Notes: a model not told the origin generated them from the sequence alone. A stretch of DNA of 64,000 bases from Bacillus cereus ATCC 14579 (GCF_000007825.1 NC_004722.1:846501-910500), one strand, 5' to 3'; positions 43,494 through 52,630 are shown, counted from the stretch's first letter. Numbers and translations: made by a program.

Positions 43494-45086
43494 ATGAAGT
43501 ACAAAGCAATAGCCGCAGGTTTATTAGCAGCACATTTACTAGCACATCCAATTAGTAGTTTAGCAGAAACGAAGAAATTTCCTGATGTTTCAGATAGTGC
43601 GTGGTCGAAAGACGCAATTTATTATTTAGTAGAGAGAAATGTAATTAACGGTATGCCAGATGGTAACTTTATGCCATACGGAAATTTAACACGTGCCCAG
43701 GCAGCAAAGATTATCGCAACAGCAATTGGTGCTAAAGTAGATCCAAATGCAAAGCCGTCTTATAATGATGCAAAAAATAGTTGGGCAGCTTCATTTATTG
43801 CAGCCATGGAAAAAGAGAATATTATTAAAGGGCGAGAACCAGGAGTATTTGATCCTGAAGGAAAAGTAACTCGTGCTGAAATGGCAGCTATGCTTGTAAG
43901 AGCATATAATCTGAAAAGCAAAGTAACAGGACCAGTTCCTACAAAATTCGCTGATTTAGAGAATCATTGGGGTAAAGAAGAAGTTAATATTTTAGTAGAA
44001 TTAAAACTTTCTTTAGGTACAGAGAATGGCTGGAAACCGAATGATTCTATTACGCGTGAACAAGCAGCTCAGCTTACTGCGCAAACAGATAAATTTAGCA
44101 AGAATAGTGATCGTCCAGTAGAAACAAAGAAAATGTACATAGATAGAAAATTCATTACATATCACGCACCATCATTAAGTTCTGGGATTAGTGCGAATCA
44201 GCATAATCCACAAACGGTAGAAATTAAAGAAGAACGAGATGGATGGATCAAAATTGCAACAAGTAACGGTGATAAATGGACACCTTTAGTAGAGAAAACA
44301 GAAGTTATTAATGAAGGATTCACTACTTATGCAGAAGCTTCTTCTTCGTCAAAAGTAATGGGAACACATAACGCACAGCAAGTAACTGTTATTGAAGAGA
44401 ACGGCAGCTGGATTCGTATCCGCATGGGCGCTGGTTTCCAATGGGTTAATAAAAATCAATTAAATCCAGTGAAGCAAGGGAATTTCTTAGAAGGAAAAGC
44501 GATTATCATTGATCCAGGTCATGGTGGGGTTGATCCAGGGCATTCTGGTGTGAAAATGGATGAAAGTGCTATTGTATTAGATACATCTTTACGTGTACAA
44601 AAACTATTTGAACAAAAGACACCATTTACTGTTTTATTAACACGTAATGATGATACGCGTCCGGGAAATACTCCTGGTGAATCTTTGAAAAAACGTGTAG
44701 AATTTGCACAAGAAAATAAAGGTGATATTTTCGTAAGTATTCATGCAAACGGGTTTAATGAACAAGTAGAAGGAACAGAAACGTTCTACTACAGATCGGC
44801 AACAAATCCAAACTCAGAAGAAAGCCGTGTACTAGCAGAAAAAGTACAAAAACGTTTAGTACAAGCACTTCAATCAAATGATAGAGGTGTAAAGACAGAA
44901 AACTTCTATGTAGTGAAATACAATACAATGCCTGCTATTTTAGCTGAACTAGGTTTCATCGATGCTAAAGGTGAAGGTGAAAAACTAGCTACTGAAGAAT
45001 GGAGACAACGTGCAGCGGAAGCGATTTATCAAGGCATTTTAGATTACTATGAAGAAATGGGTAACAACGTGTCTTCTTTCCGTTAA
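43494..45086 (+). CDS. SLH-domain N-acetylmuramoyl-L-alanine amidase (Amidase_3)
   Basis: A 530-residue exported protein: signal peptide (cleavage near SLAE), three SLH repeats (residues about 25-205), two SH3-type segments (about 215-330) and an Amidase_3 domain (KAIIIDPGHGGVDPGHSG with zinc His, later FVSIHANGFNEQVEGTETFYY and ILAELGFIDAKGE with catalytic Glu). It would cleave stem peptides from murein while attached to pyruvylated polymer. The frame opens at 43455, but ATG 43494 gives a proper signal peptide, after GAGAGGAG. Confidence 0.9.
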   Translation: MKYKAIAAGLLAAHLLAHPISSLAETKKFPDVSDSAWSKDAIYYLVERNVINGMPDGNFMPYGNLTRAQAAKIIATAIGAKVDPNAKPSYNDAKNSWAASFIAAMEKENIIKGREPGVFDPEGKVTRAEMAAMLVRAYNLKSKVTGPVPTKFADLENHWGKEEVNILVELKLSLGTENGWKPNDSITREQAAQLTAQTDKFSKNSDRPVETKKMYIDRKFITYHAPSLSSGISANQHNPQTVEIKEERDGWIKIATSNGDKWTPLVEKTEVINEGFTTYAEASSSSKVMGTHNAQQVTVIEENGSWIRIRMGAGFQWVNKNQLNPVKQGNFLEGKAIIIDPGHGGVDPGHSGVKMDESAIVLDTSLRVQKLFEQKTPFTVLLTRNDDTRPGNTPGESLKKRVEFAQENKGDIFVSIHANGFNEQVEGTETFYYRSATNPNSEESRVLAEKVQKRLVQALQSNDRGVKTENFYVVKYNTMPAILAELGFIDAKGEGEKLATEEWRQRAAEAIYQGILDYYEEMGNNVSSFR

Positions 45087-45094
45087 TAAATAAT

Positions 45095-45126
45095 AAGAGA
45101 TTGCCATTGGCAGTCTCTTTTATTTA
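45095..45126 (+). terminator. Terminator after the Amidase_3 gene
   Basis: 12-bp stem AAGAGATTGCCA / TGGCAGTCTCTT with one G-T pair and a T-rich tail. Confidence 0.85.
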
Positions 45127-45234
45127 TTAACGTTTCTCTTTATTTCCGGCATATGATATCATTTAATTTTATATACAAAAGTATTTGAGTAATTGTAATT
45201 AGAACAACTTTAAACGATAGAGGATGATAATAGA

Positions 45235-46188
45235 TTGAATAATCATAGTAAAACACCTGCCTGTATATATACGTATGCATTTCGTGAGGAGGAGCGTGCT
45301 TTATGTTACTTGGAAATGCGCTCGTTCTTTGGAATGGAGTCCCACGTTAATATTTTAAAAAGTGATGTCAAAATTGACCCGAGTAGAAGTGCGTTTATGA
45401 AAGAGCGAATTGAAGTTATGTATGAAGGGGACGACTTAGAAAGCATTTTAAAACAAGTGGAACAAATTGATTTGGCGGGAGCGACATTTAAAGTTATCTT
45501 CGTTAAAATCAATGACCTCGTTGGGGAGAATAAAATTGAATATGGAGAAAGACGTCTTATTGAACGAGACCTTGGCATGCATATTGAAGGAGAAGCGGAT
45601 GTTCGTAATCCAGAGCGTGTATTCGGGATTGTTCCTCTTGGAGGACGCTGGTACTTCGGGCACTATGTAGAAAGCGAACCAGTTTGGTATCATCACATAA
45701 AAAAACCGCATAGTTATTCGACATCTCTTAGCACACGTGTTGCGAGATCAGTTGCAAATATCGCTGTACCAAATCCAGAGGGAGTACGAGCAATTGACCC
45801 GTGCTGCGGTATTGGAACAGTAGTAGTAGAAGCACTTTCTATGGGGATTAACATCGTTGGTAGAGATATAAATCCACTTGTAGTTCTTGGAACAAGAAAA
45901 AATATCGCACATTTCGGATTTGAAGGAACAGTAACAAAAGGACCAATCGAGGAAATTACTGAGAACTACGACGTTGCCATTATCGATATGCCGTACGACC
46001 TATTTACGCATGCCACACCAGAAGACCAGCTCTCCATTCTTTCAAGTGCGCGCCGCATCGCTAAAAAGGTAGTCGTTGTAACGATGGAGACAATGGACGA
46101 CATGATCCATGAAGCAGGGTTTGAAATTACAGATCGCTGTATTACCAGAAAAGGATCATTTACTAGACAAATTCTTGTTTGTGAATAA
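45235..46188 (+). CDS. TRM11/UPF0020-type RNA methyltransferase-like protein
   Basis: A 317-residue SAM-dependent methyltransferase. The N-terminal half resembles a THUMP-type RNA-binding region; the C-terminal Rossmann fold has motif I (AIDPCCGIGTVVVEAL) and motif IV DMPYD, close to the DPPY of N-methylating enzymes. tRNA guanosine methylation is plausible by family, but the target is not shown by sequence. TTG 45235 is preceded by a weak AGAGGATG. It is followed by a clear terminator. Confidence 0.8.
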   Translation: MNNHSKTPACIYTYAFREEERALCYLEMRSFFGMESHVNILKSDVKIDPSRSAFMKERIEVMYEGDDLESILKQVEQIDLAGATFKVIFVKINDLVGENKIEYGERRLIERDLGMHIEGEADVRNPERVFGIVPLGGRWYFGHYVESEPVWYHHIKKPHSYSTSLSTRVARSVANIAVPNPEGVRAIDPCCGIGTVVVEALSMGINIVGRDINPLVVLGTRKNIAHFGFEGTVTKGPIEEITENYDVAIIDMPYDLFTHATPEDQLSILSSARRIAKKVVVVTMETMDDMIHEAGFEITDRCITRKGSFTRQILVCE

Positions 46189-46194
46189 GAAAGG

Positions 46195-46221
46195 AAGGTC
46201 ACCCGTTTGGGTGACCTTTTT
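46195..46221 (+). terminator. Terminator after the methyltransferase
   Basis: 10-bp perfect stem AAGGTCACCC / GGGTGACCTT, loop GTTT, T5. Confidence 0.9.
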
Positions 46222-46293
46222 AGTGTAGTTTGATGTGTGATTGATTGGCAGTTTGTAGGCGGCGATAAGTTGATATTGTGATAGGAGAATCTA

Positions 46294-46440
46294 TTACTGT
46301 TCTTTTAATTTCTCTTGTTGTGCGATTAATAAATTGCGTAATACGTGTCCGCGGTAACTTTCTAATTTTCGTCCTTCATGATAGCGTACGCCTAATTTTT
46401 TTAGTTCAGCTACGTACCAGCCCTTTGTTCCGTAGTACAT
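46294..46440 (-). CDS. 48-residue DUF2639-like protein
   Basis: A small basic protein beginning MYYGTKGWYVAELKKLGVR. The open frame is longer (to 46605), but ATG 46440 follows AAAAGGAAGTG and gives the size of the DUF2639/YflJ family I believe it belongs to. Function unknown. It faces the methyltransferase gene convergently. Confidence 0.65.
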   Translation of the reverse strand: MYYGTKGWYVAELKKLGVRYHEGRKLESYRGHVLRNLLIAQQEKLKEQ

Positions 46441-46621
46441 TGGATCACTTCCTTTTTGCTTTTGAACAGTATATGTTGGGGAGCGAAGTAACTTTACATT
46501 GAAAATAATAAGACTGGTTGTATCAAGGGGGCCCCCATAACATAGACTCTGGACAGTGTATAAAAAAATAGACAGTAGTGTATGTTTTTCTAAAAATGCA
46601 TACAAATTTATACCCTATGCG

Positions 46622-46638
46622 TTGGCATGATATTTGCA
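46622..46638 (+). promoter_or_regulatory. Sigma-54 (SigL) type promoter
   Basis: TTGGCATGATATTTGCA matches the -24/-12 consensus TGGCAC-N5-TTGCW with one change, and the GG (46624-46625) and GC (46636-46637) have the required 10-base gap. It lies about 37 bp upstream of the racemase start. The enhancer-binding activator is not in the window. Confidence 0.7.
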
Positions 46639-46674
46639 ATGAAAAGAGTATCAACGTATAGGGGAGAGATCGAA

Positions 46675-47679
46675 ATGAAGGTTAGTAAAATATATACAAC
46701 GATTGATGCACACGTAGCTGGGGAGCCGCTTCGAATTATTACGGGCGGAGTGCCAGAAATAAAAGGAGAAACGCAGCTGGAAAGACGCGCCTACTGCATG
46801 GAACATTTGGATTACCTTCGTGAAATTCTGATGTATGAACCGAGAGGGCATCACGGAATGTACGGTTGTATCATTACACCGCCAGCAAGTGCACACGCTG
46901 ATTTTGGTGTGTTATTTATGCACAATGAAGGTTGGAGTACGATGTGTGGTCATGGTATTATCGCTGTTATTACAGTAGGAATTGAAACAGGTATGTTTGA
47001 AGTGACAGGTGAGAAACAAAAATTCATTATTGACAGCCCTGCTGGGGAAGTCATTGCGTACGCAACATATAGCGGGAGTGAAGTAGAGTCCGTATCATTT
47101 GAAAATGTTCCTTCATTTGTATACAAAAAAGATGTTCCTATTAAAATAGATAGCTATGAGTTTCAAGTAGATATCGCGTTTGGCGGAGCTTTTTATGCTG
47201 TTGTAGATAGTAAAGAATTTGGTTTGAAAGTTGATTTCAAAGATTTATCTGCTATTCAAATGTGGGGCGGTAAAATTAAACATTATATAGAGAGCAAAAT
47301 GGAAGTGAAACATCCACTTGAAGAAGGATTGAAAGGAATATACGGCGTTATTTTCTCAGATGATCCGAAAGAGAAAGATGCAACTTTACGAAATGTAACA
47401 ATCTTCGCTGACGGACAAGTAGACCGTTCTCCTTGCGGCACAGGAACTTCCGCAAGAATCGCAACTCTTTTTGCAAAAGATGCCCTGCAAAAGGGAGAAA
47501 TTTTCGTCCATGAATGCATTACTGACGGGAAATTCGAGGGAGAGGTATTGTCCGTAACAGCGGTACATACATACGAAGCTGTCGTTCCGAAAGTAACAGG
47601 GAATGCATTTATTACAGGATTTCATCAGTTCGTTGTAGATCCGAGAGATGATTTGAATCGGGGATTTTTGTTAGGATAA
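46675..47679 (+). CDS. Proline racemase / hydroxyproline epimerase family enzyme
   Basis: A 334-residue enzyme of the proline racemase family. Both catalytic cysteines are present, Cys91 (STMCGHG) and Cys254 (DRSPCGTGTSA), so it should be a racemase or epimerase rather than a dehydratase, which lacks one. Proline or 4-hydroxyproline are the likely substrates. ATG 46675 follows AGGGGAGAG; an upstream frame extension would cross the sigma-54 promoter. The next gene is an ornithine-cyclodeaminase family enzyme, often a pyrroline-carboxylate reductase in such clusters. The stop codon lies within the left end of a bcr1 repeat. Confidence 0.87.
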   Translation: MKVSKIYTTIDAHVAGEPLRIITGGVPEIKGETQLERRAYCMEHLDYLREILMYEPRGHHGMYGCIITPPASAHADFGVLFMHNEGWSTMCGHGIIAVITVGIETGMFEVTGEKQKFIIDSPAGEVIAYATYSGSEVESVSFENVPSFVYKKDVPIKIDSYEFQVDIAFGGAFYAVVDSKEFGLKVDFKDLSAIQMWGGKIKHYIESKMEVKHPLEEGLKGIYGVIFSDDPKEKDATLRNVTIFADGQVDRSPCGTGTSARIATLFAKDALQKGEIFVHECITDGKFEGEVLSVTAVHTYEAVVPKVTGNAFITGFHQFVVDPRDDLNRGFLLG

Positions 47680-47823
47680 AGTGAAACTTTAATCAGTGGA
47701 GGGGTTCCCCACTGATTATTAGTTGAACCAATCGGGTTTTTACGGGCAGTTGATCTCCCGTGTAACTTCTTTGTCCAACCAAATTTTTAGATGGGAGTCT
47801 TACTGCCCGTTAATACGGGATAG
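47675..47823 (+). repeat. bcr1-type dispersed repeat, full copy
   Basis: About 150 bp from GATAAAGTGAAACTTTAATC to TAATACGGGATAGA. It is homologous, in opposite orientation, to 55965-56123. Internal complementary blocks (CAGTGGAGGGG / CCCCACTG; ACGGGCAGT / ACTGCCCGT) can fold into a long hairpin. It matches the size and TTTAT-type ends of the bcr1 repeat reported for the B. cereus group. It lies between the racemase and cyclodeaminase genes. Confidence 0.8.
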
Positions 47824-47842
47824 AAGGAGGAGGTGGAAAGAT

Positions 47843-48820
47843 ATGCTAGTTATAAGCGCGAACGAACAAAGAAACTTAGTAAATATGAATGAAGTTATTG
47901 AATACGCGGCGCTTGCTTTAAAAGAATTTTCCGCAGAAAGAACGATTACACCAATAAGAGGCTCATTACCATTTGCGAACGAGCAAAATACGGCATTAAT
48001 TATGCCTTCAGTAGCGGAAGGACTTGAGGCACTTGGAGTAAAAATAGTAACGGTAGTCCCGCAAAATAAACAGATAGGAAAGAAAACGATCAATGGGATT
48101 GTGATGCTATCAGACTTTCAAGCGGGAGAACCGCTCGCACTTCTAGAAGGATCGTACTTAACGATGATCCGAACGGGCGCCTTATCAGGAGTAGCGACAA
48201 AATATTTAGCTCGTCATAACGCAAAAACTTTATGCATTATCGGCACGGGCGAACAAGCGAAAGGAATTGCCGAAGCAATATTTGCGGTTAGAGATATTGA
48301 AAAAGTCATCTTATACAATCGCACAGAAGAAAAAGCGTATGCATTTGCGCAATATATACAAGAGAAATTTGGTAAACCTGCTTACGTTTACAAGGATCCA
48401 AATGAAGCAGTACGTGAAGCAGACATCATCGTTACAACTACGAACGCAACCACACCAGTCTTCTCAGAAATCTTGCAAAAAGGCGTCCACGTAAACGCCG
48501 TCGGCTCATTCAGACCGAGCATGCAAGAACTACCCTCACATGCCATAGCTAAAGCAAACAAAGTAGTAGTCGAATCAAAAGAAGCAGCACTAGACGAAAC
48601 AGGAGACCTTCAAGTTCCGATAAAAGAAGGTCTATTCAAAGCAAACGCCATTCACGCTGAACTTGGTCAAATTATAAGCGGAGAAAAAGCTGGGCGCGAA
48701 AATGATGAAGAGATTACTATTTTCAAATCAGTTGGTTTGGCGGTAGTAGATATTATCGTTGCGAAGTATTTGTATGAGAGAGCGTTGGAGCAAGGGGTAG
48801 GGAATAAGATTGAGTTTTGA
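47843..48820 (+). CDS. Ornithine cyclodeaminase / mu-crystallin family dehydrogenase
   Basis: A 325-residue NAD(P)-binding enzyme with Rossmann motif CIIGTGEQAKG and FRPSMQELPSH. Family members include ornithine cyclodeaminase and pyrroline-2-carboxylate reductase; next to a proline-racemase family gene the reductase role in proline or hydroxyproline breakdown is more likely, by inference. The open frame extends back to 47723, but those 40 codons translate the bcr1 repeat; ATG 47843 after GGAGGAGGTGG is the real start. A decayed copy of its 3' end lies at 59413-59643. Confidence 0.85.
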   Translation: MLVISANEQRNLVNMNEVIEYAALALKEFSAERTITPIRGSLPFANEQNTALIMPSVAEGLEALGVKIVTVVPQNKQIGKKTINGIVMLSDFQAGEPLALLEGSYLTMIRTGALSGVATKYLARHNAKTLCIIGTGEQAKGIAEAIFAVRDIEKVILYNRTEEKAYAFAQYIQEKFGKPAYVYKDPNEAVREADIIVTTTNATTPVFSEILQKGVHVNAVGSFRPSMQELPSHAIAKANKVVVESKEAALDETGDLQVPIKEGLFKANAIHAELGQIISGEKAGRENDEEITIFKSVGLAVVDIIVAKYLYERALEQGVGNKIEF

Positions 48821-48821
48821 G

Positions 48822-48846
48822 ACTGCCTTTTGGTGGTCTTTTTTTC
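48822..48846 (+). terminator. Terminator after the cyclodeaminase gene
   Basis: GACTGCC-TTTT-GGTGGTC (seven pairs, two G-T) with T7. The same terminator is conserved in the decayed copy near 59640. Confidence 0.7.
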
Positions 48847-49080
48847 AATTCATCAAATGTCATGATAACCTCCTAAATGTGTTTTTTGTCTTTAATCCCA
48901 TTCTACATTTTCGATCATATAAAATAATCATTTTAGAGGGATTTTCTGTAAGTTGATAGTTTTTTACCTCATTTTATAAGGCTACTTATTCGTGGTCTTT
49001 TTATTTTCTCCTCCGCATAAATATAGTTTATTGCAAGAATGCATTAATAGATTACAAACTTTCTACCTTTGCGAAAAAGT

Positions 49081-49109
49081 TTGACAATACATACGGGTAG
49101 TGGTAATTT
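49081..49109 (+). promoter_or_regulatory. Promoter of the peptide transporter operon
   Basis: TTGACA (49081-49086), 17 bp, then TAATTT (49104-49109). Transcription would start within or just before the 18-bp hairpin at 49113. Confidence 0.6.
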
Positions 49110-49112
49110 AAA

Positions 49113-49156
49113 ACCTATAAGAAAACTCGGTATTAATTCCGAGTTTTCTTATAGGT
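49113..49156 (+). repeat. 18-bp perfect hairpin in the transporter leader
   Basis: Arms 49113-49130 and 49139-49156 are perfectly complementary around an 8-base AT loop. No T run follows. It lies at or next to the 5' end of the transcript, 25 bp before the binding-protein start. Confidence 0.8.
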
Positions 49157-49181
49157 GTAAATAGTCGAGAGGGGTCGAAAT

Positions 49182-50766
49182 ATGAAGAAGTTGTTTGTAT
49201 TACCATTTGTCCTACTATTATTTATTGCATTAGCTGCTTGTTCAGGGGAAAAAGATTCGAAGCAAGCAGGAACTAGTAAATCAGGGACTCCGAAAAGACG
49301 GAGGGGCGTTAACGATTGGTGTTAGCGATAATCCAGATACGATGAATCCGCTTTATGCGAATGATCGTGTGTCATTAACTGTGCAGCAAGCTTTATATGC
49401 GCCGCTATATCATATGGAAAACGGTAAGAAAAAGTTTGTTCTTGCTGAGAGCTTTACGCCTTCAGAAGATCAATTAACTTGGACACTGAAGTTAAAAGAT
49501 AATTTGAAATGGCATGATGGTAAGAAAATTACATCAGACGATATAGCATTTACATTCCAATCTATTTTGGATGAAAAGCAAAATAGCTCAAGTCGTGAAA
49601 ACTTTATTTTTAAAGGAAAGCCGCTTGAGGTGAAAAAGGTAGATGAGTTAACAACTCAATTCGTTTTACCACAAGTAAGCGCATCTTTCGAAGGTGTGAT
49701 GAATGATTTCTTCCCAATTCCGAAACATGTATTTGAAGGGGAAGCAGATTTAGCGAAGAGTAAGAAAAACTTACAGCCTGTAGGATCAGGGCCGTTTAAG
49801 TTTAAAGAGTATAAATCAGATGAGTACGTTGCATTAGATCGATTTGATGATTATGTAGGTGGGAAAGCTAAATTAGACTCTATCGTATACCGAGTTGTAA
49901 AAGACCGTAATACAGCAAATGTTTCACTGCAAAATGGTCAAATCAACATGAAGATGATTGAGCCACAAGACTTTAAGAAATTAGATAGCACTGGGAACTT
50001 CTCAATGGTGACATTCCCTGAAGGTAGATTATTCTACTTATCTTATAACATGAATACGGAGCTTATGAAGAAAAAAGAAGTGCGCCAAGCAATTGCACAT
50101 GCGTTAGATAAGAAAGAAATGATTAACTCAGCATTCGTTTCAGGTGAATTTGCAGAACCAGCAAATTCAATCTTAACGCCAGACGCTATGTATTATGCGA
50201 AAGATATTAAAGAGTATAAGTATGATAAAAAAGAAGCGAAAGATTTATTAGCAAAAGCTGGCGTGAAAGATAAAGAAAAAGTACGCGTCATGTATGTAAC
50301 GAATAATAAAATTATGGAAAGCTTAGCGCTTTATACACAACAAAAATTAAAAGAAGTTGGCTTAGAAGTTGAACTAAATGCATTAGATGCTAGTGCAGCA
50401 AGTGAAAAAGGCTTAGATAAAGAGAATAAAGAATATGACATTACATTTGGTGGTTACATAATGGGACCTGAGCCAGATTCATATAAGAGCTTATTCTTAA
50501 GTAATGCTGAATACAATTATGCACGATATAAAAACGCTGATTTCGATAAGTTATGGGAAGAAGCTGCAGTTGAAACAGATAAAACAAAACGCGCAGAGCT
50601 ATACCATAAAATTCAAGAGACAGCTAGAGAAGACGTACCTTATCTACCAATCGCGTATCCGAAAGCAGTTATTGCAGTAGATAAAAAGTTTGATGGATTA
50701 AAAGAAGCGAAAGCAATTCCTGTCACAATGTTTGAAGATCTATCTAAGATTTATGAAGTGAAATAA
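49182..50766 (+). pseudogene. Peptide ABC transporter binding lipoprotein, frameshifted
   Basis: ATG 49182 after GAGAGGGG opens a lipoprotein signal (lipobox LAAC) and frame 1 continues to TAG 49323-49325 (47 codons). The mature family-5 solute-binding domain (IGVSDNPDTMNPLY onward, about 490 residues) continues to 50766 in the next frame. Removing one A from the A4 run at 49293-49296 (CCGAAAAGACGG) restores a single frame of about 527 residues. The rest is intact, so the change is recent, a sequencing error, or slippage-tolerant. Without repair the binding protein would lack its export signal. It heads a DppBCDF/OppBCDF-like operon. Confidence 0.85.
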
Positions 50767-50772
50767 GAAACA

Positions 50773-50800
50773 ATAAAGAAGCTGGTGGAAATCAGCTTCT
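50773..50800 (+). promoter_or_regulatory. Intercistronic hairpin
   Basis: 10-bp stem AAAGAAGCTG / CAGCTTCTTT without a T run, between the binding-protein and permease genes. Such hairpins often stabilise the upstream mRNA so that binding protein is made in excess; that role is inferred. Confidence 0.6.
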
Positions 50801-50821
50801 TTAGCTTGAGGGGGGAAGTTT

Positions 50822-51772
50822 GTGTATAAAGTAATTGCGAAGAGGCTTTTAAATGCAATTCCGCTTTTATTTGTTATTTCTATTATTTCTTTTCTATTAA
50901 TAAAACTAGCACCGGGGGATCCGGTTCGAAACTTTGTAACGCCAAATATGAGTCCAATTGATGTGGAGCGTATTCGCAAAAGTTTAGGACTAGATCAACC
51001 AATTTACGTGCAGTATTTTTTATGGTTAAAAAACATTTTAACAGGAAACTTTGGTTACTCACTTCAAAATCATCGTCCTGTTTTGGAACTTATCACAGAA
51101 AGATTACCTGCAACAATTGGATTAATGGGATCATCTTTACTCGTCTCATTCGTAATCGCAATACCGCTTGGACTATTTACAGGTGTGAAAAAGAATTCAT
51201 TCTTTGACCGCATTGTAAACTTTATTTCATACGTTGGTATTTCTATGCCGGTTTTCTGGTTTGCACTACTATTAGTCTACTTATTCTCTTTAAAATTGAA
51301 CCTACTTCCGAGTATGGGTATGCGCACCGTAGGTAAAGACTCTGTCTGGGATATTGTGCAACACGGCATTTTACCTTGCATGGTGCTAGCGTTCCAAAAC
51401 GTATCTGTTTATATGAGATATATTCGTTCAAGTACGATTCAGCAATTAGAAGAAGAATATGTACAAATTCAATATGCGTACGGCGCTTCAAAGAAAACGG
51501 TTTTATTTAATCACGTACTTCGAAATGTATTAATACCGATCATTACAATTTTCGGATTATCGATTCCAAGTTTAGTAGGCGGAGCGTTCATTACGGAAAC
51601 AGTATTTTCATGGCCGGGTCTTGGTTCACTGGGGGTAAATGCTATTTTTAGATTTGATTATCCGATTATCATGGCAATTACATTACTATCATCATTCATG
51701 TTAATTCTCGGTAACTTAATTGCTGATATTTTATATGGCGTAGTAGATCCGCGCATTCGAATGAGGGGGTGA
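50822..51772 (+). CDS. Peptide ABC transporter permease (DppB/OppB-like)
   Basis: A 316-residue inner permease subunit with about six helices, beginning YKVIAKRLLNAIPLLFVISI and with the family segment IRSSTIQQLEEEYVQIQYAYGASKKTVLFNHVLRN (EAA loop) and FSWPGLGSLG. It would form the membrane channel with the next gene's product. GTG 50822 follows GAGGGGGGAAG. The substrate, di- or oligopeptides or nickel, is not determinable; peptides are most likely. Confidence 0.9.
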   Translation: MYKVIAKRLLNAIPLLFVISIISFLLIKLAPGDPVRNFVTPNMSPIDVERIRKSLGLDQPIYVQYFLWLKNILTGNFGYSLQNHRPVLELITERLPATIGLMGSSLLVSFVIAIPLGLFTGVKKNSFFDRIVNFISYVGISMPVFWFALLLVYLFSLKLNLLPSMGMRTVGKDSVWDIVQHGILPCMVLAFQNVSVYMRYIRSSTIQQLEEEYVQIQYAYGASKKTVLFNHVLRNVLIPIITIFGLSIPSLVGGAFITETVFSWPGLGSLGVNAIFRFDYPIIMAITLLSSFMLILGNLIADILYGVVDPRIRMRG

Positions 51773-51778
51773 TTTGGA

Positions 51779-52630
51779 ATGAATAATAGGAGATTTCAAA
51801 CGATAAAACATAGCTTTACGAAAAATAAGTTTGTTGCAATGGGAGTTATTATACTTGCGGTTTTAACGGTCGCATCAATTTTCGCATTCGTATCGCCGTA
51901 CGATCCTAGCAAAATGTCGATTCCAGATCGCTTACAAGAACCGAGTATGAGTCATCCTTTCGGAACGGATGATTACGGAAGGGATTACTTAACGAGAGCG
52001 TTATATGGCGGACGAGTTTCGCTTGCGGTCGGTTTCCTTGCGATGGTTGTTTCTATTACAATCGGTACTGCAGTTGGAACAATTAGCGGGTATTTTGGCG
52101 GAAAGTTAGACAACTTTTTAATGCGAGTTGTTGAAGTGCTTATGTCAATTCCATCATTCTTTTTAATGCTACTATTAAATGCGTATTTAAAACCAGGAAT
52201 TACGACGCTAGTTCTTATTATCGGATTACTAACATGGATGGACACCGCCCGTATTGTAAGGGCAGAAACGTTATCTGTAAAAGAGCGTGAGTACGTTTTA
52301 TACGCAAAAGTATCAGGACAAAAGTCACTTATGATTATTGTAAGACATATCATTCCTAACATTTTATCAACCATTATTATCGCCGCGACATTAACGATTG
52401 CGACATCAATTTTAATGGAATCATCACTTAGTTTCCTAGGTTTAGGTATTAGAGAACCAGATTCTTCTTGGGGCAGCATGCTAAACAATGCGCAAGGATA
52501 TATTGGTGAAGCTTGGTATTTAACGCTCTTCCCAGGATTTCTTATCCTTTTAACGGTACTTAGTTTTAACGTAATTGGTGAAGCATTGAAGAAAGCTTTC
52601 GCACCAAAAGGAGCCGGACATGAAAACTAA
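51779..52630 (+). CDS. Peptide ABC transporter permease (DppC/OppC-like)
   Basis: The second permease, 283 residues, with the characteristic SHPFGTDDYGRDYLTRALYGGRVSL start segment and the EAA loop KEREYVLYAKVSGQKSLMIIVRHIIPN. ATG 51779 follows GAGGGGGTG, 6 bp after the preceding stop. Confidence 0.9.
   Translation: MNNRRFQTIKHSFTKNKFVAMGVIILAVLTVASIFAFVSPYDPSKMSIPDRLQEPSMSHPFGTDDYGRDYLTRALYGGRVSLAVGFLAMVVSITIGTAVGTISGYFGGKLDNFLMRVVEVLMSIPSFFLMLLLNAYLKPGITTLVLIIGLLTWMDTARIVRAETLSVKEREYVLYAKVSGQKSLMIIVRHIIPNILSTIIIAATLTIATSILMESSLSFLGLGIREPDSSWGSMLNNAQGYIGEAWYLTLFPGFLILLTVLSFNVIGEALKKAFAPKGAGHEN

Noticed and set aside
46278..46502. 74-codon plus-strand ORF opposite the DUF2639-like gene
   Set aside because: The minus-strand frame has the ribosome site and family-like sequence; the plus frame has neither.
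47723..47842. N-terminal extension of the cyclodeaminase frame
   Set aside because: These 40 codons are translation of the bcr1 repeat; the strong ribosome site lies after them, before ATG 47843.
48753..48863. Minus-strand 36-codon ORF with a strong AGGAGG
   Set aside because: It runs antisense into the cyclodeaminase 3' end and has no coding look beyond its first codons; perhaps a truncated gene start, but not supportable.
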